From positions 1 through 64,000 of the forward strand of contig NZ_BDAZ01000020.1 of NCBI RefSeq assembly GCF_001612725.1: a DNA stretch of 64,000 bases. Reading direction: 5' to 3'. The notes under the pieces are model-generated. The model ran no database searches, had not been told where the DNA came from, and saw only the letters and a list, made by a program, of their open reading frames with translations. Position numbers and translations under genes: made by a program. This document shows, one piece after another, positions 57,484 through 64,000 of this stretch. Within the stretch, counting starts at the first letter, position 1, and the number at the start of each line of letters is the position of its first letter. The stretch comes from Nocardia anaemiae NBRC 100462 (GTDB lineage Bacteria; Actinomycetota; Actinomycetes; Mycobacteriales; Mycobacteriaceae).

Positions 57484-58305
57484 ATGACCGACGACGCCAC
57501 CGCGCCCGACACAATCGGGTTGGCCAAAACCGGGGCAGCTAGTTCTGATGAGGGCAGTACCGCCACAAGCGCGCCGATGATTTCGATGCGCAATGTGGAA
57601 AAACACTTCGGTGATCTGCATGTGCTGCGCGATATCAATCTCGAAGTCCCCAAGGGACAGGTCGTGATCGTTCTGGGTCCCTCGGGGTCCGGGAAGTCGA
57701 CACTGTGCCGCACCATCAACCGACTCGAGCCGATCGACTCCGGCGATATCGCCATCGACGGCGTGCCACTGCCCGCCGAGGGCCGCGCGCTCGCCGCACT
57801 GCGCGCCGATGTCGGCATGGTGTTCCAATCATTCAACCTCTTCGCGCACAAAACGATCGTCGAGAACGTGATGCTCGCGCCGCTGAAGGTTCGCAAGGTG
57901 AAGAAGGCGGACGCCCGCAAGCGCGCGATGGAGCTGCTCGAGCGCGTCGGGATCGCCAATCAGGCCGAGAAGTATCCGGCGCAGCTCTCCGGCGGCCAGC
58001 AGCAGCGCGTGGCGATCGCCCGCGCGCTCGCGATGAGCCCGAAGGTGATGCTGTTCGACGAGCCGACTTCGGCGCTGGACCCGGAGATGGTCAACGAGGT
58101 GCTCGACGTCATGGTGTCGCTGGCCAAGGAGGGGATGACGATGCTGGTCGTCACCCACGAGATGGGGTTCGCACGCAAGGCGGGCAACCGAGTGCTGTTC
58201 ATGGCGGACGGGCTGATCGTCGAGGACGACACACCGGAGGTGTTCTTCACCGCGCCGAAGTCCGACCGTGCCAAGGATTTTCTCGGCAAGATTCTGAGCC
58301 ACTGA
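57484..58305 (+). CDS. gluA: Glutamate ABC transporter ATP-binding protein (GluA-like)
   Basis: The product has 273 residues. Walker A is GPSGSGKST, the signature LSGGQQQR and Walker [13 protein letters not shown], with the polar amino-acid uptake features [20 protein letters not shown]. About 33 extra residues precede the usual start. It powers uptake of glutamate or a related polar amino acid with the lipoprotein and two permeases that follow. In Corynebacterium gluABCD also lies beside recX, supporting the name. Confidence 0.93.
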   Translation: MTDDATAPDTIGLAKTGAASSDEGSTATSAPMISMRNVEKHFGDLHVLRDINLEVPKGQVVIVLGPSGSGKSTLCRTINRLEPIDSGDIAIDGVPLPAEGRALAALRADVGMVFQSFNLFAHKTIVENVMLAPLKVRKVKKADARKRAMELLERVGIANQAEKYPAQLSGGQQQRVAIARALAMSPKVMLFDEPTSALDPEMVNEVLDVMVSLAKEGMTMLVVTHEMGFARKAGNRVLFMADGLIVEDDTPEVFFTAPKSDRAKDFLGKILSH

Positions 58306-58371
58306 ACCGAGCAAGCACCGCAAACCGTAAAGACCTCGGCCACCGAAATCACCAGAGGGAGAAGGAACACG

Positions 58372-59205
58372 ATGAGGATCAACCGTTCGCTTCGACTCGG
58401 CATCGGGGCGGTCGCCCTGACGCTGGCCGCAACAACCGCCGCATGTGGCGGTGGTAGCGACAAATCCGCACTCGACAACGCCAAGGACGGAAAGCTCACC
58501 GTCGGCATCAAATTCGACCAGCCGGGCCTCGGCCTGCGCAACAAGGACGGCTCCTACAGCGGCTTCGATGTCGAGGTCGCCAAGTACGTCGCGGGCAAAC
58601 TCGGTGTAAAGCCGGAGAACATCACGTTCAAGGAGTCCCCGTCCGGTCAGCGCGAGACGCTGATCGAGAACGGTCAGGTCGACTACATCGTCGCAACCTA
58701 CTCGATCAACGACGCGCGTAAGCAGAAGGTCGACTTCGGCGGGCCGTATTACGTCGCGGGCCAGTCGCTTTTGGTGAAGGCCGACAACAGCAGCATCAAC
58801 GGTCCCGATGATCTGAAGGGTAAGAAGGTCTGCTCGGTGAAGGGCTCCACCCCGGCCCAGAACATCGAGAAGAACTACCCCGGCACGCAGCTGCAGACCA
58901 ACGACACCTACTCGCTGTGCCTCGAGGGCCTGCAGGCCGGTTCGTACGACGCGGTGACCACCGATGACATCATCCTGGCCGGTTACGCCGCGCAGAGCGC
59001 GGGCACGTTCAAGGTCGTCGGCAAGCCGTTCACCACGGAGAACTACGGCATCGGCCTGAAGAAGGGCGATAAGGAGCTGCGCGACAAGGTCAATGACGCG
59101 ATCGAGGCCATGATCGCCGACGGGTCGTGGAAGAAGGCGTTCGACTCCACGGTCGGCGTCTCCGGCTACCAGGCGCCCACGCCGCCGACGGTGAACCGGT
59201 ACTGA
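58372..59205 (+). CDS. gluB: Glutamate ABC transporter substrate-binding lipoprotein (GluB-like)
   Basis: The product has 277 residues. The lipoprotein signal ends TTAAC (lipid-attached Cys25), followed by a Gly/Ser linker and the type II periplasmic-binding fold: KLTVGIKFDQPGLG, YSGFDVEVAKYVAGKLG, DYIVATYSINDARKQKVDF and AVTTDDIILAGYAA. It captures the amino acid outside the membrane. GAGGGAGAAGG precedes ATG 58372. A strong hairpin follows its stop and likely lowers expression of the downstream permeases relative to this lipoprotein. Confidence 0.94.
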   Translation: MRINRSLRLGIGAVALTLAATTAACGGGSDKSALDNAKDGKLTVGIKFDQPGLGLRNKDGSYSGFDVEVAKYVAGKLGVKPENITFKESPSGQRETLIENGQVDYIVATYSINDARKQKVDFGGPYYVAGQSLLVKADNSSINGPDDLKGKKVCSVKGSTPAQNIEKNYPGTQLQTNDTYSLCLEGLQAGSYDAVTTDDIILAGYAAQSAGTFKVVGKPFTTENYGIGLKKGDKELRDKVNDAIEAMIADGSWKKAFDSTVGVSGYQAPTPPTVNRY

Positions 59206-59212
59206 GATTCGT

Positions 59213-59242
59213 GATCGGGTGGCCCGCGCGGGCCACCCGATC
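59213..59242 (+). terminator. 30-nt perfect palindrome between gluB and gluC
   Basis: GATCGGGTGGCCC (59213-59225) pairs with 59230-59242 around GCGC, making a 13-bp stem. The whole 30 nt is self-complementary. It begins 8 nt after the gluB stop. No U-tract follows, so it may act as a partial terminator or mRNA stabiliser that keeps the binding protein in excess over the permeases. Confidence 0.7.
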
Positions 59243-59326
59243 TCTTCGCTACGAGCAACCTGTACACAGCGCGCGGAAGGACGATCTCCGGCCGCCGCAC
59301 AATCCGATCGGAGGGACGCGAGCACC

Positions 59327-60001
59327 GTGTTCGACCTGATCTCGAGGTATGACGTCCTCGGCGCCTTCTGGGTGACCATCAAGCTGACCGCGTCGTCGGC
59401 GGTCCTGGCCCTGATCCTGGGCACATTCGTCGCCGCGATGCGCGTGTCCCCCGTGCCGGTCGCCCGTTTTCTCGGCGCCGCCTACGTCACCATCTTCCGC
59501 AATACCCCGCTGACGCTGATCATCGTGTTCTGTTCACTGGGCCTCTACTCCACCATGGGCTGGAAGCTCGCGCCGGAGGGCCCGAACTCGCTGGCCCAGA
59601 ACAACTTCCGCTACGCCGTACTCGGACTGAGCATCTACACAGCGGCATTCGTGTGCGAGTCGTTGCGCTCGGGCATCAACACCGTGCCGATGGGCCAGTC
59701 CGAAGCGGGCCGCTCACTGGGCTTCACCTTCACCCAGAATTTGCGGATCGTGGTGCTGCCGCAGGCATTCCGCTCGGTCATCGCCCCGCTGGGCAGCGTG
59801 CTGATCGCGCTCACCAAGAACTCCACGATCGCCTCGGCGATCGGCGTCGCCGAGGCCGCGACCCTGATGGCCAAGATGAACGAGAACGAGGCCGCGCTGA
59901 TCACCATCGGCTTCATCTTCGCACTCGGCTTTGTGATTCTGACCCTGCCGACCGGGCTGCTGTTCGGCTGGTTGGCCAAGCGATTCGAGGTGGCCCGATG
60001 A
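59327..60001 (+). CDS. gluC: Glutamate ABC transporter permease (GluC-like)
   Basis: The product has 224 residues with five hydrophobic segments. The conserved permease loop is ESLRSGINTVPMGQSEAGRSLG (about residues 106-127), the EAA motif that contacts the ATPase. The start is GTG 59327, preceded by GGAGGGACG. It overlaps gluD by 4 nt (ATGA). It forms the membrane channel together with GluD for polar amino-acid import. Confidence 0.93.
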   Translation: MFDLISRYDVLGAFWVTIKLTASSAVLALILGTFVAAMRVSPVPVARFLGAAYVTIFRNTPLTLIIVFCSLGLYSTMGWKLAPEGPNSLAQNNFRYAVLGLSIYTAAFVCESLRSGINTVPMGQSEAGRSLGFTFTQNLRIVVLPQAFRSVIAPLGSVLIALTKNSTIASAIGVAEAATLMAKMNENEAALITIGFIFALGFVILTLPTGLLFGWLAKRFEVAR

Positions 60002-60897
60002 GTGCCGGAGCTTCGGTTCTTTTCGATGCGCCCGGACCCCGCGCGCGCATCCGAAACCAAATCTATTCGGTCATCGCGATTGTCGCGGTGCTGGCGCTCG
60101 GCTGGGTGTTCTACCGCGGCTTTGCCGATAAGGGGCAATTCACCGCCGAGAAGTGGAAGCCGTTCATCGAGGCGGACGTCTGGAAGACCTATCTGCTGCC
60201 CGGTCTGCGCGGCACCCTGGTCGCGGCGCTGCTGTCGATCGTGTTCGCGCTGGTGATCGGCATGGTCTTCGGGATCCTGCGGCTGTCGGATCACCGGGTG
60301 GTGCGCTGGGTGGCGGGCGCGATCGTCGAGGTGGCCCGGGCCATTCCGGTGCTGATCCTGATGATCTTCCTGTTCTACGTCTTCTCCGATTACAAGGTGT
60401 TCAAGGTCGATCAGCTCGCCCTGTGGGCCGTGGTGATCGCGCTGACCGTCTACAACGGTTCGGTCATCGCCGAAATCGTGCGGGCGGGTATCAAATCGCT
60501 GCCCAAGGGACAGACCGAGGCCGCGGTGGCGCTGGGTCTGCGCAAGGGGCAGCTGATGCGGTTGATCCTGCTGCCGCAGGCGATTACCGCGATGCTGCCC
60601 GCATTGATTTCGCAAATGGTTGTGGCGCTGAAGGATTCGGCGCTCGGCTATCAGATCACCTACCTCGAGATCGTGCGTCAAGGTTCGCAACTCGGTGCGT
60701 CCGAACGCAATACGGTGCCTGCACTGATGGTCGTCGCCGTCGTGATGATTCTGCTGAACAGCACGTTGACGGTCGTGGCCAATAAGCTGGAGCAGCGGTT
60801 GCGCTCGCGCAAGCGGACCAAGGGCGCGGCCGTCGTGGCGGCCGACTCGATTCTGACCGATGCGACTCCGGGGATGGATATCACGCAGAAGCCGTGA
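59998..60897 (+). CDS. gluD: Glutamate ABC transporter permease (GluD-like)
   Basis: The product has 299 residues. A first transmembrane segment near residue 25 is followed by an extracytoplasmic stretch (FADKGQFTAEKWKPFIEAD) and the permease core with the EAA loop EIVRAGIKSLPKGQTEAAVALG. The C-terminal tail (about 265-299) is basic and cytoplasmic. It starts in the gluC stop codon and its end overlaps the convergent LysR gene by 17 nt. Confidence 0.93.
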   Translation: MSAGASVLFDAPGPRARIRNQIYSVIAIVAVLALGWVFYRGFADKGQFTAEKWKPFIEADVWKTYLLPGLRGTLVAALLSIVFALVIGMVFGILRLSDHRVVRWVAGAIVEVARAIPVLILMIFLFYVFSDYKVFKVDQLALWAVVIALTVYNGSVIAEIVRAGIKSLPKGQTEAAVALGLRKGQLMRLILLPQAITAMLPALISQMVVALKDSALGYQITYLEIVRQGSQLGASERNTVPALMVVAVVMILLNSTLTVVANKLEQRLRSRKRTKGAAVVAADSILTDATPGMDITQKP

Positions 60898-61798
60898 GTC
60901 CGGCGGATCTGAGCGCGAGGGGGGCGGACTCGGGTGGATAGGTGGCTGCCGCCACCGAGGTGGCTGCGCGGACGAAGGCCGCCACCGCCGGTGAGTGGCA
61001 GTTCTGCGGCCACGCTACCGCGAGTGTGGTCGGTTTCAGGTCGGTGACGGGACGATAAGCGATGCCGGAGCGAGGGTGGCGGCGGGCGACCGAGGAGGGC
61101 GGGAACCAGATGCTGTTGCCCAGTTCGACCAGGTTGAAGATCTGGGCCAGATCCCGGACGACACGACGGGTTTCGGAAGGCGGCGCGAGGCCCTCCCGGT
61201 CGGCGGGAACTCCGTCGGGGAGCGTTCGACCGGCCAGGTCGGCCAGGCACAGCGTGGCTCGGGCGGCGAGCGGATCGGATGCGGCCAGCGCGACCAGCCG
61301 GGGTTCGGTGAGCAGCGGTTCGACGTCCAGGCCACGGTCGTCGTATGGGGTGGACAGCAGAGCGACATCCGCACTGCCCTGCAGCAGGGCCGGAACCTGC
61401 TCGCCTCGACCACCCAATATCAACTCCACCGGGACTGCCGCTTCCTCGAGGTGATATGTCTCGAGGATCCGCGGCAGGAGTCCGGCGTCGTAGTCGGCCT
61501 TGAGCGCCAGCCGTAACCCCGGTGCGGGCCTGCCGACGTGGCGGGCGCGCTGAGCAGCCGCCGCGACGGCATCGAGTGCGGTCCGCGCGTCGCGCAGCAA
61601 AGTCTCGCCGGGCGGGGTGAGTACGACGTGTCGGGTGGTGCGCTCGAAAAGTTGCACCCCCAGTTGACGTTCCAGTTCTCGGATCGCCCGCGACAGGGGC
61701 GGTTGCGCCATCCCCAGTCGGTCGGCCGCGCGTCCGAAATGCAGTTCCTCCGCGACTGCCACGAAGTATCGGAGTTGCCGTACCTCCAGATCACTCAT
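60881..61798 (-). CDS. LysR-family transcriptional regulator
   Basis: The product has 305 residues. The HTH is LRYFVAVAEELHFGRAADRLGMAQPPLSRAIRELE (about 9-43, with the LysR HFGRAA... pattern), followed by a two-lobed effector domain. It is divergent from the NmrA-type gene and, as is usual for LysR pairs, likely activates or represses it. The 96 bp between them should contain its binding site. Its C-terminal end overlaps the gluD end on the other strand. Confidence 0.92.
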   Translation of the reverse strand: MSDLEVRQLRYFVAVAEELHFGRAADRLGMAQPPLSRAIRELERQLGVQLFERTTRHVVLTPPGETLLRDARTALDAVAAAAQRARHVGRPAPGLRLALKADYDAGLLPRILETYHLEEAAVPVELILGGRGEQVPALLQGSADVALLSTPYDDRGLDVEPLLTEPRLVALAASDPLAARATLCLADLAGRTLPDGVPADREGLAPPSETRRVVRDLAQIFNLVELGNSIWFPPSSVARRHPRSGIAYRPVTDLKPTTLAVAWPQNCHSPAVAAFVRAATSVAAATYPPESAPLALRSAGLTASA

Positions 61799-61894
61799 AT
61801 CCCCACGGTATCAACGCTTATCGAATCGGTCCTTCAGGTTCGGTGTCGCGCCGACTTGACTGGCCAGTGCCAAATCACTCGAGCAGAGGTCGTC

Positions 61895-62779
61895 ATGATC
61901 GTTGTTACCGCCCCTACCGGCACCATCGGCCGTCAGGTCCTCCCGCATCTCCTCGCCAGCGATGTACCGGTCCGCGTCATCGCGCGTGATCCCGCACGCT
62001 TGCCCGCCGAAATCCGCGAACGCGTCGAAGTCGTAGTCGGTTCGCACGGGGATACCGATGTCGTCGCCAAGGCATTCGCGGGTGCCGATGCCGTGTTCTG
62101 GCTGCTTCCACCCGATCGGCAGACCGCGAGTCTCGACGCGGCGTTTCTGGATTTCACCCGGCCCGCCTGCGAGGCATTCAAGAGCCAGGGTATCCAGCGC
62201 GTGGTCGGAGTTTCGGCCCTCGGGCGCGGCGCCGCGTCGGTCGGGAACGCCGGACTGGTCACGGCATCACTGGCGATGGACGAGCTGATCGCGAGCACGG
62301 GTGTGAACTACCGCGCGCTGACGATGCCCTCGTTCATGGACAATTTTCTGCAGCAAATCGAGGCGATCAAGACTCAGGGCATGTTCTTCGCACCGCTGTC
62401 CCCCGATTTGAAACGCCCCACCTGCGCAACCCGCGATATCGCCGCCGTCGCCGCCGAACTGCTGCTCGACGACTCGTGGCGCGGATACGACAGCGTCCCC
62501 GTGCTCGGCCCAGAAGACCTGTCCAACAACGACATGGCCCGAATCATGTCCGAAGTGCTGGCCCGCCCGATCCGGTTCCGGCAAGTCTCCGGCGAAGCCT
62601 ACAAAGCCATCATGCTCGAATCCGGCATGTCCGAGACCTTCGCCCAGGGCATGTACGACATGCTGGAAGCAAAGGAGAACGGTCTCGACAACGCCGAACC
62701 CCGCACCCCCCGATCCACAACCCCCACCACCTTCCGCCAATGGTGCGAAGAAGTCCTGGCCCCCGCCCTCCAGCTCTAA
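61895..62779 (+). CDS. NmrA-like NAD(P)-binding protein
   Basis: The product has 294 residues. The Rossmann start is IVVTAPTGTIGRQVLPHLLA (Gly pattern GxxGxxG-like), then VRVIARDPARLP and VFWLLPPD. It lacks the catalytic Tyr-Lys pair of SDRs, as is normal for NmrA/atypical SDRs, which often act as NAD(P) sensors or quinone oxidoreductases. GAGGTCGTC precedes ATG 61895. Divergent from a LysR regulator; these pairs are frequent in redox or electrophile response. Confidence 0.88.
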   Translation: MIVVTAPTGTIGRQVLPHLLASDVPVRVIARDPARLPAEIRERVEVVVGSHGDTDVVAKAFAGADAVFWLLPPDRQTASLDAAFLDFTRPACEAFKSQGIQRVVGVSALGRGAASVGNAGLVTASLAMDELIASTGVNYRALTMPSFMDNFLQQIEAIKTQGMFFAPLSPDLKRPTCATRDIAAVAAELLLDDSWRGYDSVPVLGPEDLSNNDMARIMSEVLARPIRFRQVSGEAYKAIMLESGMSETFAQGMYDMLEAKENGLDNAEPRTPRSTTPTTFRQWCEEVLAPALQL

Positions 62780-62821
62780 CCGCCGAGGCCAGCCGCAGCC
62801 TGATCCGGCAGCCCTGTTCAC

Positions 62822-62839
62822 CACGGCACACGTGCCGTG
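62822..62839. terminator. Weak palindrome after the NmrA-like gene
   Basis: CACGGCAC (62822-62829) and GTGCCGTG (62832-62839) are exact complements with only two bases between them, 43 nt past the NmrA-like stop. The RNA hairpin would have to lose one pair to form a loop. It could end transcription of this gene; the remaining 200 bp to recX show no gene. Confidence 0.35.
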
Positions 62840-63039
62840 AGCCATGTGGGCGACCAAGAACGGCCAGCCCGCCAACCGTGCGGGGCACAGCAAGGAGCTC
62901 AGCCGGAGTCCGGCGCCTCGAATTACCCTGGGACAGCTCGGCTTCCGCTGCGATGCGACACAGATAGACTGCCGCCGCAACGCGTCAGTGGGCGCACAAC
63001 CGAGACCTGCTGCAGGGGCAGACTGGCTTATAGCCGGGC

Positions 63040-64000
63040 TCAGTCGGGGTCCGCCGCGTCGAATTGAGCTTGTGCGAGTTCGGCTTTCACTACGGTGAAG
63101 GCGGTGGATTGGTTGTAGCCGCGGCGGGCGAGCATGGCGACGAGGCGGCGGATTGTTTTGTCGCGGTCCAGGTTCGCGGGCATGGTGCGTAGTTTGCGGC
63201 GGACCAGTTCGGTGGCGCGCTGTTCCTCGTCGTCGGCGGTGATGGCCTCCAGGGCGGATGCGGCGTCGGACTGGGATACGCCTTTGCGGCGAAGTTCTTG
63301 GGCGAGAGCTTGTTTGCCCTTGCCGGAGAAGGTGTGGCGGGAGTGGACCCACTGTTCGGCGAAGGCGGTGTCGTCGATCAGGCCGACCTCGGTGAAGCGG
63401 TCCAGTGCGCGTTCGGTGATTTCGGGCGTAAAGCCCTTGGCCGCTAGACGCTGCGCTAGTTCGGCACGGCTGCGGGCGCGGACGGCGAGCAGGCGAAGAC
63501 ACGCCTCCTTTGCCTGCTCGACCGTCCCGCCTTGGGGGCTGCGCTCCGCACGGGACCGCGGATCATCCCCGCCTGCGTGGGGAATAACGGCACCTGCGTA
63601 TTGCGCACCCTCCTCGGATCCGGCCGCCACCGGATCCGCCCATCGGCCTGCATAACTCTGGAAGTCAGCCGAGTGGGAGTCGTTGCGCCGGAACTCGTTG
63701 CGGCGCCCGCGACCGCGCCGGGACCCAGTCGAGCGCGCCCGCTGCGGATCGGGCGCGCTCGACCGAGTTCCCATGATGTCCGAATCGGCCAAACCACCTT
63801 CGGCCGACCGGACCCGCTTATCCCCCTGCCCTCTCCCCCGAAAATCCGATCCCCCCGAATCCCGCTCAGCCCCTCGCCCCACTCCGGGCGCATCCGACCG
63901 GAAATCCTCAGCCTCCGACCACCGCACCCGATCCAGTTCGGGCTCGCCGGTAGTGGTTGGGACGGGTTGGCGGCCCGAGGCGGAGAGGAGTTCGTTCAGG
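63040..64000 (-). CDS. recX: Regulatory protein RecX with long N-terminal extension (5' end outside window)
   Basis: The C-terminal 160 residues are RecX: VEQAKEACLRLLAVRARSRA, RLAAKGFTPEITERALDRF, DDTAFAEQWVHSR and the third repeat RRLVAMLARRGY. RecX inhibits RecA filaments. Before it the frame stays open to the window edge (GTG 63927 is one possible start, and codons LNELLSAS continue upstream), giving a 140-residue or longer Arg/Ser/Asp/Gly-rich extension that typical RecX proteins (about 170 residues) lack. Start therefore undetermined. RecA is expected just beyond the right edge. Confidence 0.88.
   Translation of the reverse strand, partial: LNELLSASGRQPVPTTTGEPELDRVRWSEAEDFRSDAPGVGRGAERDSGGSDFRGRGQGDKRVRSAEGGLADSDIMGTRSSAPDPQRARSTGSRRGRGRRNEFRRNDSHSADFQSYAGRWADPVAAGSEEGAQYAGAVIPHAGGDDPRSRAERSPQGGTVEQAKEACLRLLAVRARSRAELAQRLAAKGFTPEITERALDRFTEVGLIDDTAFAEQWVHSRHTFSGKGKQALAQELRRKGVSQSDAASALEAITADDEEQRATELVRRKLRTMPANLDRDKTIRRLVAMLARRGYNQSTAFTVVKAELAQAQFDAADPD

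Overview
The window reads as a high-GC mycolic-acid actinomycete, most likely Nocardia or a close relative (inference from gene content). The evidence is ESX (type VII) secretion substrates at the left edge, a LexA/SOS region with actinobacterial TCGAAC-N4-GTTYGA boxes, and a gene order nrdR - lexA - acyl-CoA dehydrogenase - hflX - dapF - miaA - miaB - recX that I recall from Mycobacterium tuberculosis. I see no tRNA, rRNA, CRISPR array, insertion sequence or integrase.

Left part (1-19500). Two ESX-type genes and a small secreted L,D-transpeptidase are followed by a TetR/MFS exporter pair and then a complete type II (aromatic) polyketide synthase cluster at about 4869-19499. It comprises a SARP activator, a dedicated acetyl-CoA carboxylase in three pieces (fused AccD-AccA, AccC, and a remote BCCP), KS-alpha, chain-length factor, ACP, didomain aromatase/cyclase, a metallo-beta-lactamase-fold cyclase/thioesterase, a FAD monooxygenase, an alpha/beta hydrolase, an HxlR regulator, DUF5519 and lipocalin-like proteins, an ActIII-like ketoreductase, a SnoaL-like protein and a nitroreductase. 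The core order KS-CLF-ACP-ARO-CYC and the CLF pocket motif resemble the actinorhodin system, so an octaketide with a C9-reduced first ring is the best guess. SARP-type heptamer repeats at an 11-bp period lie upstream of the KS operon and in the ketoreductase/SnoaL divergent promoter. The repeats share a consensus and tie the two halves of the cluster together.

Middle (19600-43600). A methyltransferase, a class III aminotransferase and the helicase HrpA lead to the conserved nrdR/lexA block. After lexA comes an accessory stretch: a secreted carboxylesterase; a P450 - hydrolase - SDR - Baeyer-Villiger monooxygenase - TetR operon behind GTAC-type palindromes; a methyltransferase; a DUF323-type protein; an aldehyde dehydrogenase divergent from a VirS-like AraC regulator; and a glyoxalase/TipA-like MerR operon with a clear palindromic operator.

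Right part (43600-64000). This is the conserved housekeeping block: acyl-CoA dehydrogenase, acyltransferase, HflX, DapF, TrmH-type methyltransferase, MiaA, an extradiol-dioxygenase-like protein, a DUF349 protein, a membrane protein, MiaB, a GluABCD-type glutamate ABC transporter, a LysR/NmrA divergent pair, and RecX running off the right end.

Two genes look frameshifted (26420-26639 and 43594-44458), and a 600-bp stretch at 53993-54598 holds two degenerate, mutually similar small frames. All family names come from motif recognition and memory; no database search was run.
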